DNA from: Isoetes taiwanensis
Lineage: Eukaryota > Streptophyta > Lycopodiopsida > Isoetales > Isoetaceae
Reading direction: 5' to 3'
Assembly (NCBI GenBank): GCA_021234155.1
Contig: JAJEKV010000017.1
Coordinates: 4,562,792 to 4,626,791, forward strand
DNA length: 64,000 bases
Part shown: positions 1-10,300 of the stretch, piece after piece
Position numbering within the stretch: position 1 is the first letter of the stretch
Layout of the letters: the number at the start of each line of letters is the position of its first letter
Program-made: the position numbers and the translations under genes
The notes under the pieces: model-generated
What the model was told of the DNA's origin: nothing
What the model saw: the letters and a program-made list of their open reading frames with translations, nothing else
The model's database searches: none

Positions 1-979
1 AAGGGGGGGTAGAGACCTCTGTGCCTTATGCTCTTAGTATGCTCCTAGTATTTCCCCTAGTACCCTGAATATGTGGCTCGTGGTAACAAGAGACCACCGA
101 GTCGTGGATGCTATGGAATTGCTTAGCACCGCAGAAGGGACACAATGCTGGTGAAGTGGGGTGGGGTCTTGCACCCAACATAAAAGGCTCTTGGGACTCC
201 TACAAGGGCTAGGCCCGATAGCCTGGCCACGAGGGCCTGCATGGGTCTGACACTCCCTGGGTGCAGAGGTGTGACCCGTATGGGGCATCCTGTACTTTGA
301 AGATAACGTTAGGGGAGTAGGTCGGGTACGGATGTGGGGGTCGCTGATGCGCACGATTCTCTAGCTCACCGATGGAACCGCCGGATCCCCGAAGGGGACA
401 CTTCCCCGACCGCCTCATCGGACCGTGTCTTCATGAAACCCGGAGTAGGCTCGGGGGTGATACCTTGACTCAAGGCCTCCGGAAGGCTATAGTGATGCCA
501 TAGCATGGTTCGACTCATCCGCAAAGTGTGCATGTGAGGGGCGGATGGAGGGACAACCCTAGCCGATGTTCTATGCCGCCCAACGCCATGCCAAGATTCG
601 GCCCCGGCCGATCTCTTGAGACCTAGCCGCCAACGATCCTCACCGAGTCCGAGCCGGGGTAGAACCATGGGTTTGGGGTGTTTCCTCTAGCATTAAATGT
701 ATCTTCACCGCTATTATCGCTTGATGGATGTGCCACCCTTCGTGGTGGTATTTATGATATGATTATGTCGTATGCTAACCTTGTATTCACGCTCACACAT
801 AGGAGCCCCCCATCATGGGGCGCAATGAATGACCCTCTCGGCGGTCCTTCACTGAGCATCTTTCCATAGATGGCCCGAAGTTATATGGAGGGCCCCGCCA
901 TGGTGAGATGGTTGCCATGGGAGGGGAAGTCCTCGCATGTATACGCCCGAAGGCCAGATATGTTCCGGGAGCCGCCACA
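1..979 (+). repeat. Left LTR (3' part only) of the chromovirus
   Basis: This stretch matches 16733-17707 almost throughout, beginning at the G-run near position 5 and ending in GCCGCCACA, the counterpart of GCGTCACA at the right LTR end. About 620 bp of the LTR lie before the window. The two LTRs differ by many small indels and substitutions, often around CG, so either the insertion is old or the consensus is noisy. Short ORFs in it on both strands are not genes. Confidence 0.9.
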
Positions 980-980
980 A

Positions 981-994
981 GCAGAGTCAGAGCC
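981..994 (+). other. Degenerate primer-binding site
   Basis: Directly after the left LTR comes GCAGAGTCAGAGCC. The last eight bases, TCAGAGCC (987-994), match the 3' part of the usual plant initiator-Met tRNA primer site TGGTATCAGAGCC. The first half is altered. Its position right after the LTR end supports the call. Confidence 0.55.
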
Positions 995-1617
995 GCGGAT
1001 TTTGGTAGCCCAAAATCATAGCACCCACCAAAACCCCGACTCGTTAGTTCGGTAGTTAGGTGGGAGTTTAAGCTAGTTGGACTGTTTAACTCTTCGATGT
1101 TTGGTTCTATGCTAGGTTGATGTAATAAATTGTAAGTTTTAAGAAGTTAGGGCGACTGGAGGACCCAAGTTTGGAAGGGCTATAACTTTTTGTAGGTAGT
1201 TCGAATGAAGGCGAAAAATGGTTCCAATGGATCTGGGCACCTCCCAAATAATTTAGGGGGGCACGCTACACCGAGGTCAAAATGGTGACAAAGAAGGCAA
1301 AAGTCAAAGGGCCATTGCCGGATTGAGTGTTTTTCTCAAAAATAAGGGCGATAACGCTAGCAAATGCTTCCTGATACGATCTCAAGAGATAAAAATACGC
1401 CATCCGCTTAAAAAAATTGAAAACTTTTTACAAAAAGTTAAAAGTTAAATTCAGATTTGTGTTACTTTTCGAAAAGTGTGTTAGTTGGGACGCCTTCTTG
1501 CCGCCATAGCCGCCGGACTTGAGCTCTTTTTCCGCCATAGCCGACCTCTATTGCTACCTTGCAACTGTCCTAACCACCTAGCGCCTTTGCCTAGTATCTA
1601 GTGCCATCTATCTAAGC
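995..1617. other. Non-coding leader of the chromovirus
   Basis: No long ORF. A-rich patches around 1400-1450 and a repeated GCCGCCATAGCCG-type motif near 1499-1545 are visible. I see no recognisable gene or terminal repeat here. Confidence 0.5.
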
Positions 1618-2378
1618 TTGAGCGCCCTACTTCTTCCCCTGTTATCCGTCGCTAGTGCCATGATGCCATGCTTCAAGCTTACCGTAGACCTAAAGAAGGC
1701 GATTGTCTTCCAGCTGTACAGCGTGCTAGTGGACCATCTCTCAGATGATAGTCCCATGATCGACACTGTCTTAACCCTCGCCGCCGGACTCATTTCACCG
1801 AAAATGTGAGAATCCCCTACCCAATCTTCCATTTCAATGAACGCTTCCTCATGAAGCTGAATGCTGCAGACCAACCTTACACTCTTGTGGAGCAACCTGA
1901 TCAAGCTTGGGCCATAGTTAAGTTTTACCCGTTAGCAAGCCAAGACGAGGATCCCGTAGAGCTTATCCGAACGGAGGCCCAACGGATTTTGCACCTTGCT
2001 AGGGTAGAGGACCTCCAGCAAATAGCTAGTGCCCTACCAGAAGAGCGGGCTAGCCGTTTTTATTACCTTGGTAAAGGCCATGTGCTTATGTACAGGGACC
2101 ATTACAATCTTCCCCCTTTCTTTTGGAATGAGGAACTATATAGTTTTGTCTTCGAGAATGTACCACCTAGCTTCACCCAGGACCGCATGGACCTTGTGCA
2201 AGCCGACATGCGAGCTCACCCGGCCCGGTACCATACGGAGATTGCCAGGCGGATACAAGTGCGCCAGGACAAGGAAGCCCGGGATGCTGAGAGAGAGAGA
2301 GAGAGGATCCGTAAGGCAGAAGAGGATGCCCAAACACAGCAGGGCAGGGATCAAAATGCAGATCAACATGTGGCTTAA
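1618..2378 (+). pseudogene. Accessory ORF 1 of the chromovirus, unrecognised, coiled-coil C-terminus
   Basis: Two overlapping frames (1618-1809 and 1806-2378) read as one broken coding region of about 250 codons; the frame changes at about 1805. The second part is well filled, with aromatic and acidic residues typical of real protein, and ends in a charged Arg/Glu-rich stretch (about 2240-2360) that should form a coiled coil. It resembles no family I know. It lies upstream of gag, where Tat/Ogre-type elements carry an extra ORF, but the pol genes here are of a chromovirus, so this is not simply a Tat ORF1. It is followed directly by the histone-like region, which begins in an overlapping frame at 2368. 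Confidence 0.5.
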
Positions 2379-2761
2379 ACATCCTCGAGGTGGGGCGAAA
2401 GGGAAGTCCGGAGGCATCAATTACAAGACCCGCCATTGCTTAGGGCAACCGGCTGCCGGAGGAAGCCCCATCAGCCCGACGGGCACAAAGAGGTTTCGCG
2501 CAGATACGTAAGTATCAGAAGACTACTGAGCCATTGATACGCCGGCTACCTTTTCAGCGGCTTGTCCGGGAAATTGCCCAAGAATTCAAGACCGACCTGA
2601 GGTTTCAGGCTTTTGCTATACTCGTGCTCCAGGAAGCTGCCGAGGCCTACCTCATAGAGATCTTGAGCGATGCCAACCTGTGCGCCATTCATGCTAAAAG
2701 GGTTACAATAATGCCCAAGGATATCCAGCTCGCAAGAAGGATCCGAGGAGAATTCCGCTGA
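2368..2761 (+). pseudogene. Histone H3-like protein carried by the chromovirus
   Basis: The frame from 2507 to the stop at 2761 is a near-complete H3 core. It opens with [19 protein letters not shown] (alphaN helix), continues through [14 protein letters not shown] (alpha1) and LQEAAEAYL (alpha2), and closes with [16 protein letters not shown] and [10 protein letters not shown] (alpha3 and C-end). Loop 1 has canonical H3 length, not the longer loop of plant CENH3. Differences from canonical H3 cluster after alpha1 (AFAILV) and late in alpha2 (IEILSDA). Upstream, GTKRFR (2482-2499) and KPH (2463-2471) match the end of the H3 tail in other frames, so two or three small frameshifts break the N-terminal half. 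An ATG at 2368 opens a basic stretch with a K-S-G-G motif, possibly a divergent tail. Known role of the family: nucleosome core. A role in the retroelement is inference. Confidence 0.85.
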
Positions 2762-2983
2762 GTGTGGGACTTCCTTTGCTCTATTGTAAAAATTTTGTAA
2801 TCTATATCCATGTAAATTTTTTTTTTTTGAAGCTATAAACTCAAAATCGTGTCTTTTTGCCACTTGGTGTATATTTAAATGTAAATTATTAAGTAAATAA
2901 TAATTTTTTTTAATAACCTAGGGAAAACGGCCTAAAAAAGTATAAAGCCACTTTTTTGGCCCCTTAGGGTTTCATTTTCGCTC
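2762..2983. other. A+T-rich UTR-like spacer after the H3-like ORF
   Basis: The spacer is strongly A+T-rich with T-runs (2818-2830) and A/T tracts, unlike the GC-balanced ORFs on either side. Similar spacers follow the other accessory ORFs (4418-4594 and 5083-5340). It looks like 3'-UTR sequence, but I can assign no specific signal. Confidence 0.4.
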
Positions 2984-2989
2984 TTGCCT

Positions 2990-3345
2990 TTAGCGCTTGC
3001 CTCCTCCTCCCTTTGCGCCTTCTTCCTCATGGCTCGCCCAATGCTACAAAGTTGGTACCCGGATGGCTTAACACCGGGACCCCCGCGATTCCTTTTGATC
3101 TTCTTCATCCTCATCTGCTCCAGCAAGTGGATCTCATCCACAACATGCGCGCACCCGACTACGCCGCTTTCCTTCGGGCTTCACTGCGGAGGAGATCGCG
3201 GCTCGCATGTGTCTTCAATGAAGACGACTCACGCCTCTATCTCGACTTCCACACCTTGCTCGAGATGTTGGGAGGCGGCGATCATGCCCGGAATGTCATT
3301 AAGGGCATTAGAGAAGAGGGACCCACCTCCCTATCGCTATTATAG
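2990..3345 (+). pseudogene. Accessory ORF 2a of the chromovirus, unrecognised
   Basis: The frame 3013-3345 (110 codons) reads as protein, with segments such as FDLLHPHLLQQVDLIHNM and SRLYLDFHTLLEMLGGGD. An ATG at 2990 in another frame could be the original start, with a frameshift near 3080. The end leads into a second block (3482-3946) after a broken stretch. No known domain is recognised. Composition and placement fit the same accessory block as the H3-like ORF. Confidence 0.4.
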
Positions 3346-3481
3346 ATCGGGAAGTCCGCTTTTTGAGGTTAGATTCGCGACCGCCATCATCATGGACCAA
3401 GATATTGAGGATGAGCAGATAGTACCGAGCAGCCTTCTACACCGCCCCTCGACCCTAAGACGATGAGGTCGCCGATGAAAG

Positions 3482-3946
3482 GTGACTTTGCCCGTGGAAG
3501 GAGTTAGCCATCGGGCACCGGGCAGCCGAGATAAAGCCCTCAAGCTCGAAGGGCTAAACCTCCTCCCTACCGTACTCTTGAACAACCAGGAGTATCTGAT
3601 TCTCGAGGACATTATGTGGGCTTACCACGTCATTGCTGATATGTGGGGCCGCCGAAAGATAGAGGTCCTCTACGACCTTCCCGAGTACTGCCAGGATGAT
3701 TTTCTCGACTTCATAACACCTGTTGTGCATCCGCCACAAGTCGAGAACTTGTTAGTATTTTGGCCAGAAGAGCTAGAACCCGTTGAGACCCTTTTGTCTC
3801 TTCGGCAATTCCTATTGGCTGATGCACCCCACCCTCCAGAGGAGCAGTTTGCGGCTCACATGCTCCTCCTCCCCGCAGCTCAAATTTTACGATCATTATG
3901 GGAGGGGTGGATCAAGAGGAGGAAGACCTTTGGGACACCAAGATGA
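3482..3946 (+). pseudogene. Accessory ORF 2b of the chromovirus, unrecognised
   Basis: A 154-codon frame with a protein-like, leucine-, acidic- and proline-rich composition (for example LYDLPEYCQDDFLDFITP). It may be the continuation of the 2990-3345 ORF after frameshifts between 3345 and 3482. No domain is recognised. The minus-strand frames over it are shadows. Confidence 0.42.
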
Positions 3947-4019
3947 GTCTTAGGGATGACAAGGCAGAGCAGGAAAAGATCCCTGTTAACTTGAAAAAGG
4001 AAGCAGAGACCTCTAGGGA

Positions 4020-4417
4020 TCCGCAAATTAGGGCAATGGGCAACCATTTGACCCGATTCTTCCTTTCAGCAAGGTGAGGTCCTGTTCTTCTCCAAGAACT
4101 TGGGGCCTTCTTCTGAAGCCTTTTGGTGGGCGCTCCGTGCGTTATCCACCTTGGCGGGCCATAAGAAGATTGATTATCACGCCACTACTATCACCCTGGT
4201 CCGACGAGATTTGGCTATCGTGGCATTGGGGGACGTGGCGGGCTGCGCTAATATGCGACTCCTCGTGGCGGCACCCTTGGCCACTTGCTTACCACCGGAG
4301 GCAGTAGCTCGAGCCGCCCTCTCTGCTAGCCCCAGCACCACCTTGATGCGCCACCAACCACCTCCTCAGCCTATGGACGAGGAGGAGGACCCTAGTTATA
4401 TCTTTTTACAATTATAA
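4020..4417 (+). pseudogene. Accessory ORF 3 of the chromovirus, unrecognised
   Basis: The best-filled frame is 4100-4417 (105 codons), with a likely extension upstream to about 4020 in another frame. It is alanine/leucine-rich and ends in a proline- and acid-rich tail (PPPQPMDEEEDPSYIF). I considered another histone fold because of the nearby H3-like gene, but found no H2A, H2B or H4 signature. An A+T-rich spacer follows (4418-4594). Confidence 0.38.
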
Positions 4418-4594
4418 ATCTTTGTATTACATATAGATGTAATCTTTGATTGGCATTTTGTCTAAGCCATCATATAATATATGTGCTATTCTCTTATGTT
4501 TCATGATTATTCTATCGTTGAGTACGATTAAATTGTTTCCCTATGATACTTGTTAATTTCTTTTAGAGTTTAGAGTATAAGAAATCGTTCAATA

Positions 4595-5082
4595 TTGTAT
4601 ATTCATCCTTGCCGTCTTACAGACGATGAGCTTGAAGAAATCGAGGACCGAATAACCAACGAATTACGAAGGGACGATCAGGGACCTCCCGACCAAGACT
4701 ACGGTCAACGGTATGGGGAGTATCCGGATCGGGATGATGATTACGAAGCAGGGGAACCCGTAGAAGAAGGAGAGCCCTATGATTCAACTAAAGGCTTGGA
4801 AATAGTCAATATTCTCCGTGAACATGCTTTTGAGCATCTACAATGGACTCTTCGCCGCACTGGATTATCGATATGACGGCACTCCAGGTTTTTGCCGATG
4901 CCAATGACCATTTATGGCAGATCTTCTATGCGCTAAGAAACCTTTTTGATTTTCTTATCATTAGTCTTACGTTAGACTACCAGTACGTTATCATCCAGGC
5001 ATGGGCTCGCTACAAGGTAGTCGTGGTAGCAAGACGAGAGCATCCGCTACTCTATCCCTCGCACTTTTCAAGCAGCCCCTAG
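4595..5082 (+). pseudogene. Accessory ORF 4 of the chromovirus, acidic N-part, unrecognised
   Basis: Frame 4595-4876 encodes a very acidic segment (DDELEEIEDRITNELRRDD, then many Asp, Glu, Tyr and Gly). Frame 4843-5082 continues with a hydrophobic segment containing LFDFLIISLTL. The two overlap and probably form one broken ORF. No family is recognised. Confidence 0.38.
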
Positions 5083-5340
5083 GCCTGATCTCTTCAGTTT
5101 TTCTTTTATGGCTAAGTATGTGTTGACTAAAAATTGTCCAATGTATAATCACTACTTTTGTATTGTATAGCCTTAAGTTTTTGTTAAAACACACCTCCAA
5201 TGTAACTGCCACTTTGACTTTATAATAAAGCTCTTTTCCTTAATTCTCTTGTATTGTCCTTATTATTGTTTCTTAGTAGTGCTCAAAAATAAACTTCATT
5301 GTGACACTTGATATCGCAATAATTCTGTTTATACCTTCTT
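5083..5340. other. A+T-rich spacer between accessory ORFs and gag
   Basis: A+T-rich, with AATAAA-like elements at about 5223 and 5289. It could be a 3'-UTR of the preceding ORF or the gag leader. No coding potential is seen. Confidence 0.4.
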
Positions 5341-6520
5341 ATGGTCAATATAGACAGTGCGCGTAACACCTCATGGCAGACACCCTCGAATGCTAGCAGA
5401 TTAACACCTGAGCAGGAACTTATGTTGATGAAGCGGCAGTTAGTAGAGCTGCAGGCTTATGTGTTAAATGCCAACCCACCACAGCATATGCAGGAGGACG
5501 GACCGGAGTTACCTCCGTTACCACCAAGTCCACCACCACAAAGAGCCACCGCAGACCGAACCAGCCCCGATCCCGCGACAAAGGAGGCACCCGCCCAAAC
5601 GCCGCCGGCTCGCCTACCGGATAGTGCCACATCCTCATAATCAGCCACTTCTGTGTCTTTAGAGTCATCTATATCGTCTGGTGACCATGCAAGGGCCCGG
5701 GACAAGGAGTACCGTAAGACAGTTGACACGGCCATTACCAGTATATGGAAAAACAGAAAATTGGCTCAGTTTGATGGGAAATCAAGAGGCGGGCTGAATG
5801 CAGAGTCTTGGTTGGACGAGATGAAGGAGTTTGGGAAATCCTATGGGATGACGGAGAAAGATACAGGAAAAGTTGCCACTACAAACCTTACAGGGGCCGC
5901 CAGATTTGGTGGAAGGGCTATGTTAGAGCCAAGCATCTAGACGTATGTATGCAAGTTCAAAAAGTTTGCCAAAGCTTTTAAGTCGCATTATGTGCCCCGT
6001 GCGCATAAATGCCAACCGATTCAGACTTTTTACAGGTTGGAGCAGAAGGGTATGTCAGTTCAGGCCTACACAGATGAATTCATGCGCTTGAGGTTGTATG
6101 TCCCCCGGTATGAACGAGAAGAGGGCGGTGGAGGGCTATATTGAAGGGTTGGCCCCCTCAATTAAACGAATGGTTAAGGCCATAGACCCGAAGTCAATTG
6201 CAGAGGCTGAGGCTAAGGCATTGAGCCTTGAAGAGGACACGCCAAGAAATCAGCATTCAACACCCCGCTTCTTACTCCCCCTCGCCACTGCAGACATGTT
6301 ACAAACCCCGGCCACCAAGTCCCGGCCTTCTCAGAACTCTAACGGCCGCCAGAAAAGAAAGTCACCTTCAACATGCCGCACAAAACCGAAAGCAATGTCG
6401 GTAATGCGTTCGAACCTCTACAATCTATTCCCAAAGAGGCCCGAGAGCAGCTCCAAGAAAGAGAAGGCATGTTACAGTGTGTATGCAGTACCGGCACTTC
6501 ATGTAATTGTCCTTATGTGA
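5341..6520 (+). pseudogene. gag: gag of the chromovirus (broken)
   Basis: The coding frame starts with ATG at 5341. The N-terminal part is proline-rich (5500-5620). A Ty3-type retrotransposon-gag domain follows, with LAQFDGKSRGGLNAESWLDEM near 5760 and FYRLEQKGMSVQAYTDEFM near 6030. Gag is the structural protein that packages element RNA. The frame is interrupted by TAA at 5638 and TAG at 5938, then shifts frame at about 6100; the continuation runs to about 6520. The Cys/His knuckle expected at the C-end is not intact: cysteines occur near 6475-6510 without a clean CCHC spacing. Confidence 0.8.
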
Positions 6521-6639
6521 CACAGACTACCCAGCTGGCCATGGCCAAGTAGACAAGAAGCCTTTCATAATTTTATGGATACGGAAGTACACATAATTTT
6601 GCTTCTCCTAGAATGGCCCGTGTATTGCAAGCTTGAGAC

Positions 6640-6900
6640 TTTGAGGTCCCGACCAAAACCCCGCCACTTTAGCCGCTGGTAAAATCGACATACTCATGGG
6701 CCGATTCACCTTAAAATGTACCGCCAGTGCACTAGTTGCATTGGGTGCCGAAGTTGATGGATATTGGCAAATATGATCCGATTGTTGGCATGGAATTTTG
6801 GCATCCGCAAAAGCCAATATAGACCTAAAAAACAGAGGTTACCTTCAACGCAGCTAATGGAGCCCGCGTAACTATAAAAGGTGATCCCTTAAACCCCATT
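6640..6900 (+). pseudogene. Aspartic protease region of pol (decayed)
   Basis: Between gag and RT the plus-strand frames contain a remnant of the retropepsin region. It includes a segment equivalent to the conserved D-x-I-L-G-M block (read here as KYDPIVGMEFW, near 6767-6800) and the beta-strand after it (VTFNAANGARVTIKG, near 6838-6882). The catalytic D-S/T-G triad is not recognisable and frames change several times. Protease would process Gag-Pol. Confidence 0.55.
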
Positions 6901-7258
6901 ATGCAGTCTATGTCCATCAAGCAGTTAAATAAGGCTATATGCAAGGATAAGCTCCTTTGCGTCATCAGACTTGCATCCATTGAGTCAGATGCTCAACAGA
7001 AGCAAATAGTTGATGCGTTGCCAGAGAGCATTGCTAATCTTCTCAGGGAATTTAGCGATCTCTTCCCCGACGAGATCCAGAAACTTCCTTTATTCAGAGG
7101 GGTAGAATGTGAGATAGCTTTGGAACCAGGTACTAAGCCTACCAGTAAGGCCTCGTACCGTATGAGTCCCCCTGAGTTGACAGAGCTTAAGAAGCAACTT
7201 CAGGAGTTACTAAACTTAGGCTTCATTCGGCCTAGTGTTTTGCCTTTTGGCGCTCCTA
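6901..7258 (+). pseudogene. Reverse transcriptase, N-terminal part, cut by the Helitron
   Basis: The frame carries the linker and fingers region of Ty3/gypsy RT: LLREFSDLFPDEIQKLP, then SYRMSPPELTELKKQL and LLNLGFIRPSVLPFGAP. It stops matching exactly at base 7258. The RT match resumes at 12797 in the register expected if the Helitron is left out. The stop at 7359 belongs to Helitron sequence. Confidence 0.9.
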
Positions 7259-7299
7259 TCTTCTTTATTATTTTGGGATGGAGTTGGGAACCGTGCCAA

Positions 7300-7333
7300 G
7301 GAACGCCGCATGTTACGCCGCATGCGACGTTCC
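7300..7333. repeat. Imperfect palindrome near the Helitron 1 5' end
   Basis: The sequence begins GGAACGCCGCATG and ends CATGCGACGTTCC, an imperfect inverted repeat of 34 bp centred near 7316, about 40 bp inside the 5' terminus. The T/C mismatch lies in the outer stem. Confidence 0.75.
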
Positions 7334-10300
7334 TCTCTCCCCTGCGGGAACTTTTTTGATGTATGTGTCCATTTCAAACTGCTCTAAAATTCTTCTGTTC
7401 CATTTTTCTCTTTCGGGCCACCGCCTTGCAAATCTCCATCGCCAACAACAGCGACGCTTCATTGTCCATTGATGTAAGGGTTGGCTAGCACTCCTTGCAC
7501 ATTATCCAGTTTGATTTTTGATCCTCCATCATTTTCCTTCATCTTTTATTATGCAGTGAACAAGAAGCAGATAAGAAGCAGATGTTTACATAAAATGCAA
7601 AACCGCCTCCTTGCTTCCTCCTTGCTTAGGGATTTACGGTGGAGCTGACATTTTGAATGCTGAAGCTTGGAGCCGGAGCTTGGATTGGAGATTGGAGCTG
7701 TAGCAGAAGTTCATTTCAGGTAATCCTTTGTTCTTTCCCTTTTCTCCTCCTCAGTTTCACGCGTTGGTTGCATTCTATTTTCTGTTTGACGCCTTGGTTG
7801 TTCCATTTGCAGATTAAGATTCGTTTTGTGTTGCTTCTGTAGGCCGACTTCTCGAAGTAAAGTTGATTTGTGTCCCTCTTTGGGTGTGGGCGGTGGGTAA
7901 TGCATCACTGAAGTTGCCATTATCTCTGGAGTAACATCATTTCTAAAAATATGATGCAAGGGAAAGGGACGGTTTATATCTTAAGGCTGAGCATATTTGA
8001 TCTTCCGATTTTGGTGCAGATCATCTTTTGCTTCCAGCAAGTGTATGGAAAAGCCCATATCCGAATTGAACAGAGCATTTGGATTGACAATAAGAGACGG
8101 TGGAGCTGTTACTTTATCCAAGATGTATCTGTTCTGCTATAAAAGACTGGTAAATTCTCTATCTCCAAATTTTTGTTCTGAATGCTCTTTCATCATTGTT
8201 TTTCTTTCTCCGAGACTTGCTTTTTTTTTGTTGATACCAACTGTGGGCACCAAAAAAGGATTCTCAAGCCTGCAAATGTATCGAGACTGCGGTATGCTTT
8301 GCAAGTAAAATAAAGATCTACTTCAGCGGTTCTGTTTGTGGCAGATATGGAAGCAAGCAAACGAGGCAGGAGCAACCAGATTTTAGAGCCTCAGAGGTAT
8401 TTTGTTCTCAAGTTTCTATTCTAAGCCAGCTTTTGCCAAGATTTGTTGGCGCAGCGCAGGATTCATTGATTGAGATTAGTCTCCATGTCATTCTGCAACT
8501 CGCTTCTTTGCAAACAGGTAAAAAGACGGTTTTTTCAAGCCATTTTATTTTATGCGTTTTCTTAGTAAGATAATTACGATCGGCCACGTTCTCCTCCTCC
8601 GCCTTCAATGATCAATGATTTCTTGCAGGGCTTAAAATCAGGAAATCCGAAGCAAGATAAGGAAAGAATCCGGCTAAATTTCGCGGATCGGGAGTTTTTA
8701 GGCAAGCAAAACGTTTTTTCTTGCGCCCGCTATTTTTCTTGCTCCAACGCCCAATGATCTCTCCATTGTCCAATATTTCTAAGCTTTGAAATGGCACAAG
8801 ATCCGCAACCCAACTGCTCAGAAGCGCCCAGCAAAGATCTAATGCCGTGTACATGACATGCCCTCTCAATCTTCATTTGCTTTAGGGTTATGAGTGAATC
8901 GCTGTGAGAGGCAGCTTTAAAGCAAAATGACAAGTACCCTAAATGCACATGTACAAGTTTTGCTCAAAATGCTTACTCGGTAGAGAGAGGAACTGTGCCC
9001 GCTTTTATCCAAGGGCACTCATCTTTGACATCCGCAGATTTTTTTATTCTATTGAGCTCTCTGACCAGCCTGCTTTGACTATTTTAATGTACGCCGCTTT
9101 ATAGGCAAGCCATTTCGGGCCGAGGGATGTGTCACGCCAAAGAAGGTATTGAGCATCTGATCTCTTCATGATATTCCGCCAAGGTAAGGAATCTCTTTCA
9201 CATATCCCATTTGTTTTTCTGGTTGCAAAGTTGATCCTCATATAATAACTTTTAAATAAGAAGAAACAAACGGTTTTGTAGATTTGAGATAAGCTTTATT
9301 TGAGGAGTCGTTTCTAAAAAAAAATTGATTTTTATATGAAATACATAGAGGTTTTATCGAAGCAACATAGTACATGGAATTAATTGGGCCACTGGAGCCT
9401 TCCATACAGGTTCCATATTGCAACATAGCAATATGATTGTTGTACCAATTACCAAATAATAGCTGCTTCTAGAAAGAGACACCTTTGCAACCTTCATAAG
9501 CTTCATGTAGAGAGCATCACATGCATTTGAAAAAACTTGACTGTGTTTTTTGATCTGTTACCATAAATTAGCACATAAATTAACAGGAAGATCATGGCGG
9601 GGGCTTTTCCTCTGTCTTCCATGATTTCTCTGAAGTCATCCTCTATGGTTTTTTTGCAGCAACTTAGTTGAAAGGATTAGGCTTCGAAATATCAGAAGAA
9701 AAAAGATTAGGTACAAATCATTGAGCATTTTATTGCCATTGTCATTGTGAGCATTTCGTTTTGGAGCTCTTATTTCCTATATACTAAGCTGTGCAGGGTT
9801 TGGACGTGTTGTAACGCTTGGGCCCAGGTCAACAGCTGAGTACTAAAATGCAGAGGCAGCTGGGGAGGTGAGAGCCAATTGCACGTGGAGGAACTGTTCT
9901 GATGGAGCATCTCGGTAAGCAGGGTTTCAAGTTTTTTTGTTGTCAACATCCTTTTCCTCTGCCTTCCATGGTTTCTCTCAGAGCTTGAAAATGAAGAGTC
10001 TTTAGGCAGCGACATTACCAGCAAATTAGAAAATGTTTGTTGATACTGATGGCATTTTTCCAGGGTGACCCAAAAGCAAAGTTTTGCCATCAATAGAGAC
10101 TTTCGACATTGGTGCAAGATCTGTTTGTACAGAACACGTACTAAAATAGCTCCAGCTTCATTCTATCTGATGAAATATTTCCAAGGACAATGCCATTTCA
10201 ATTATTAGAAGGTACACACCTCTTCGAAATTTTGAGTTTCTAATCTATGTTTTGTCAAGCAGTAGCTTCAAGATTTGCCAGGAAATCAAAGTTGTTCTGT

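Noticed and set aside
1-668. Minus-strand ORFs in the LTR (34-354, 366-668; also 16955-17239)
   Set aside because: They are LTR sequence repeated at both ends of the element, with no domain and not conserved between the two LTRs.
4100-4417. Possible second histone (H2A/H2B/H4) near the H3-like ORF
   Set aside because: No diagnostic histone-fold motif could be aligned by eye; left as an unrecognised accessory ORF.
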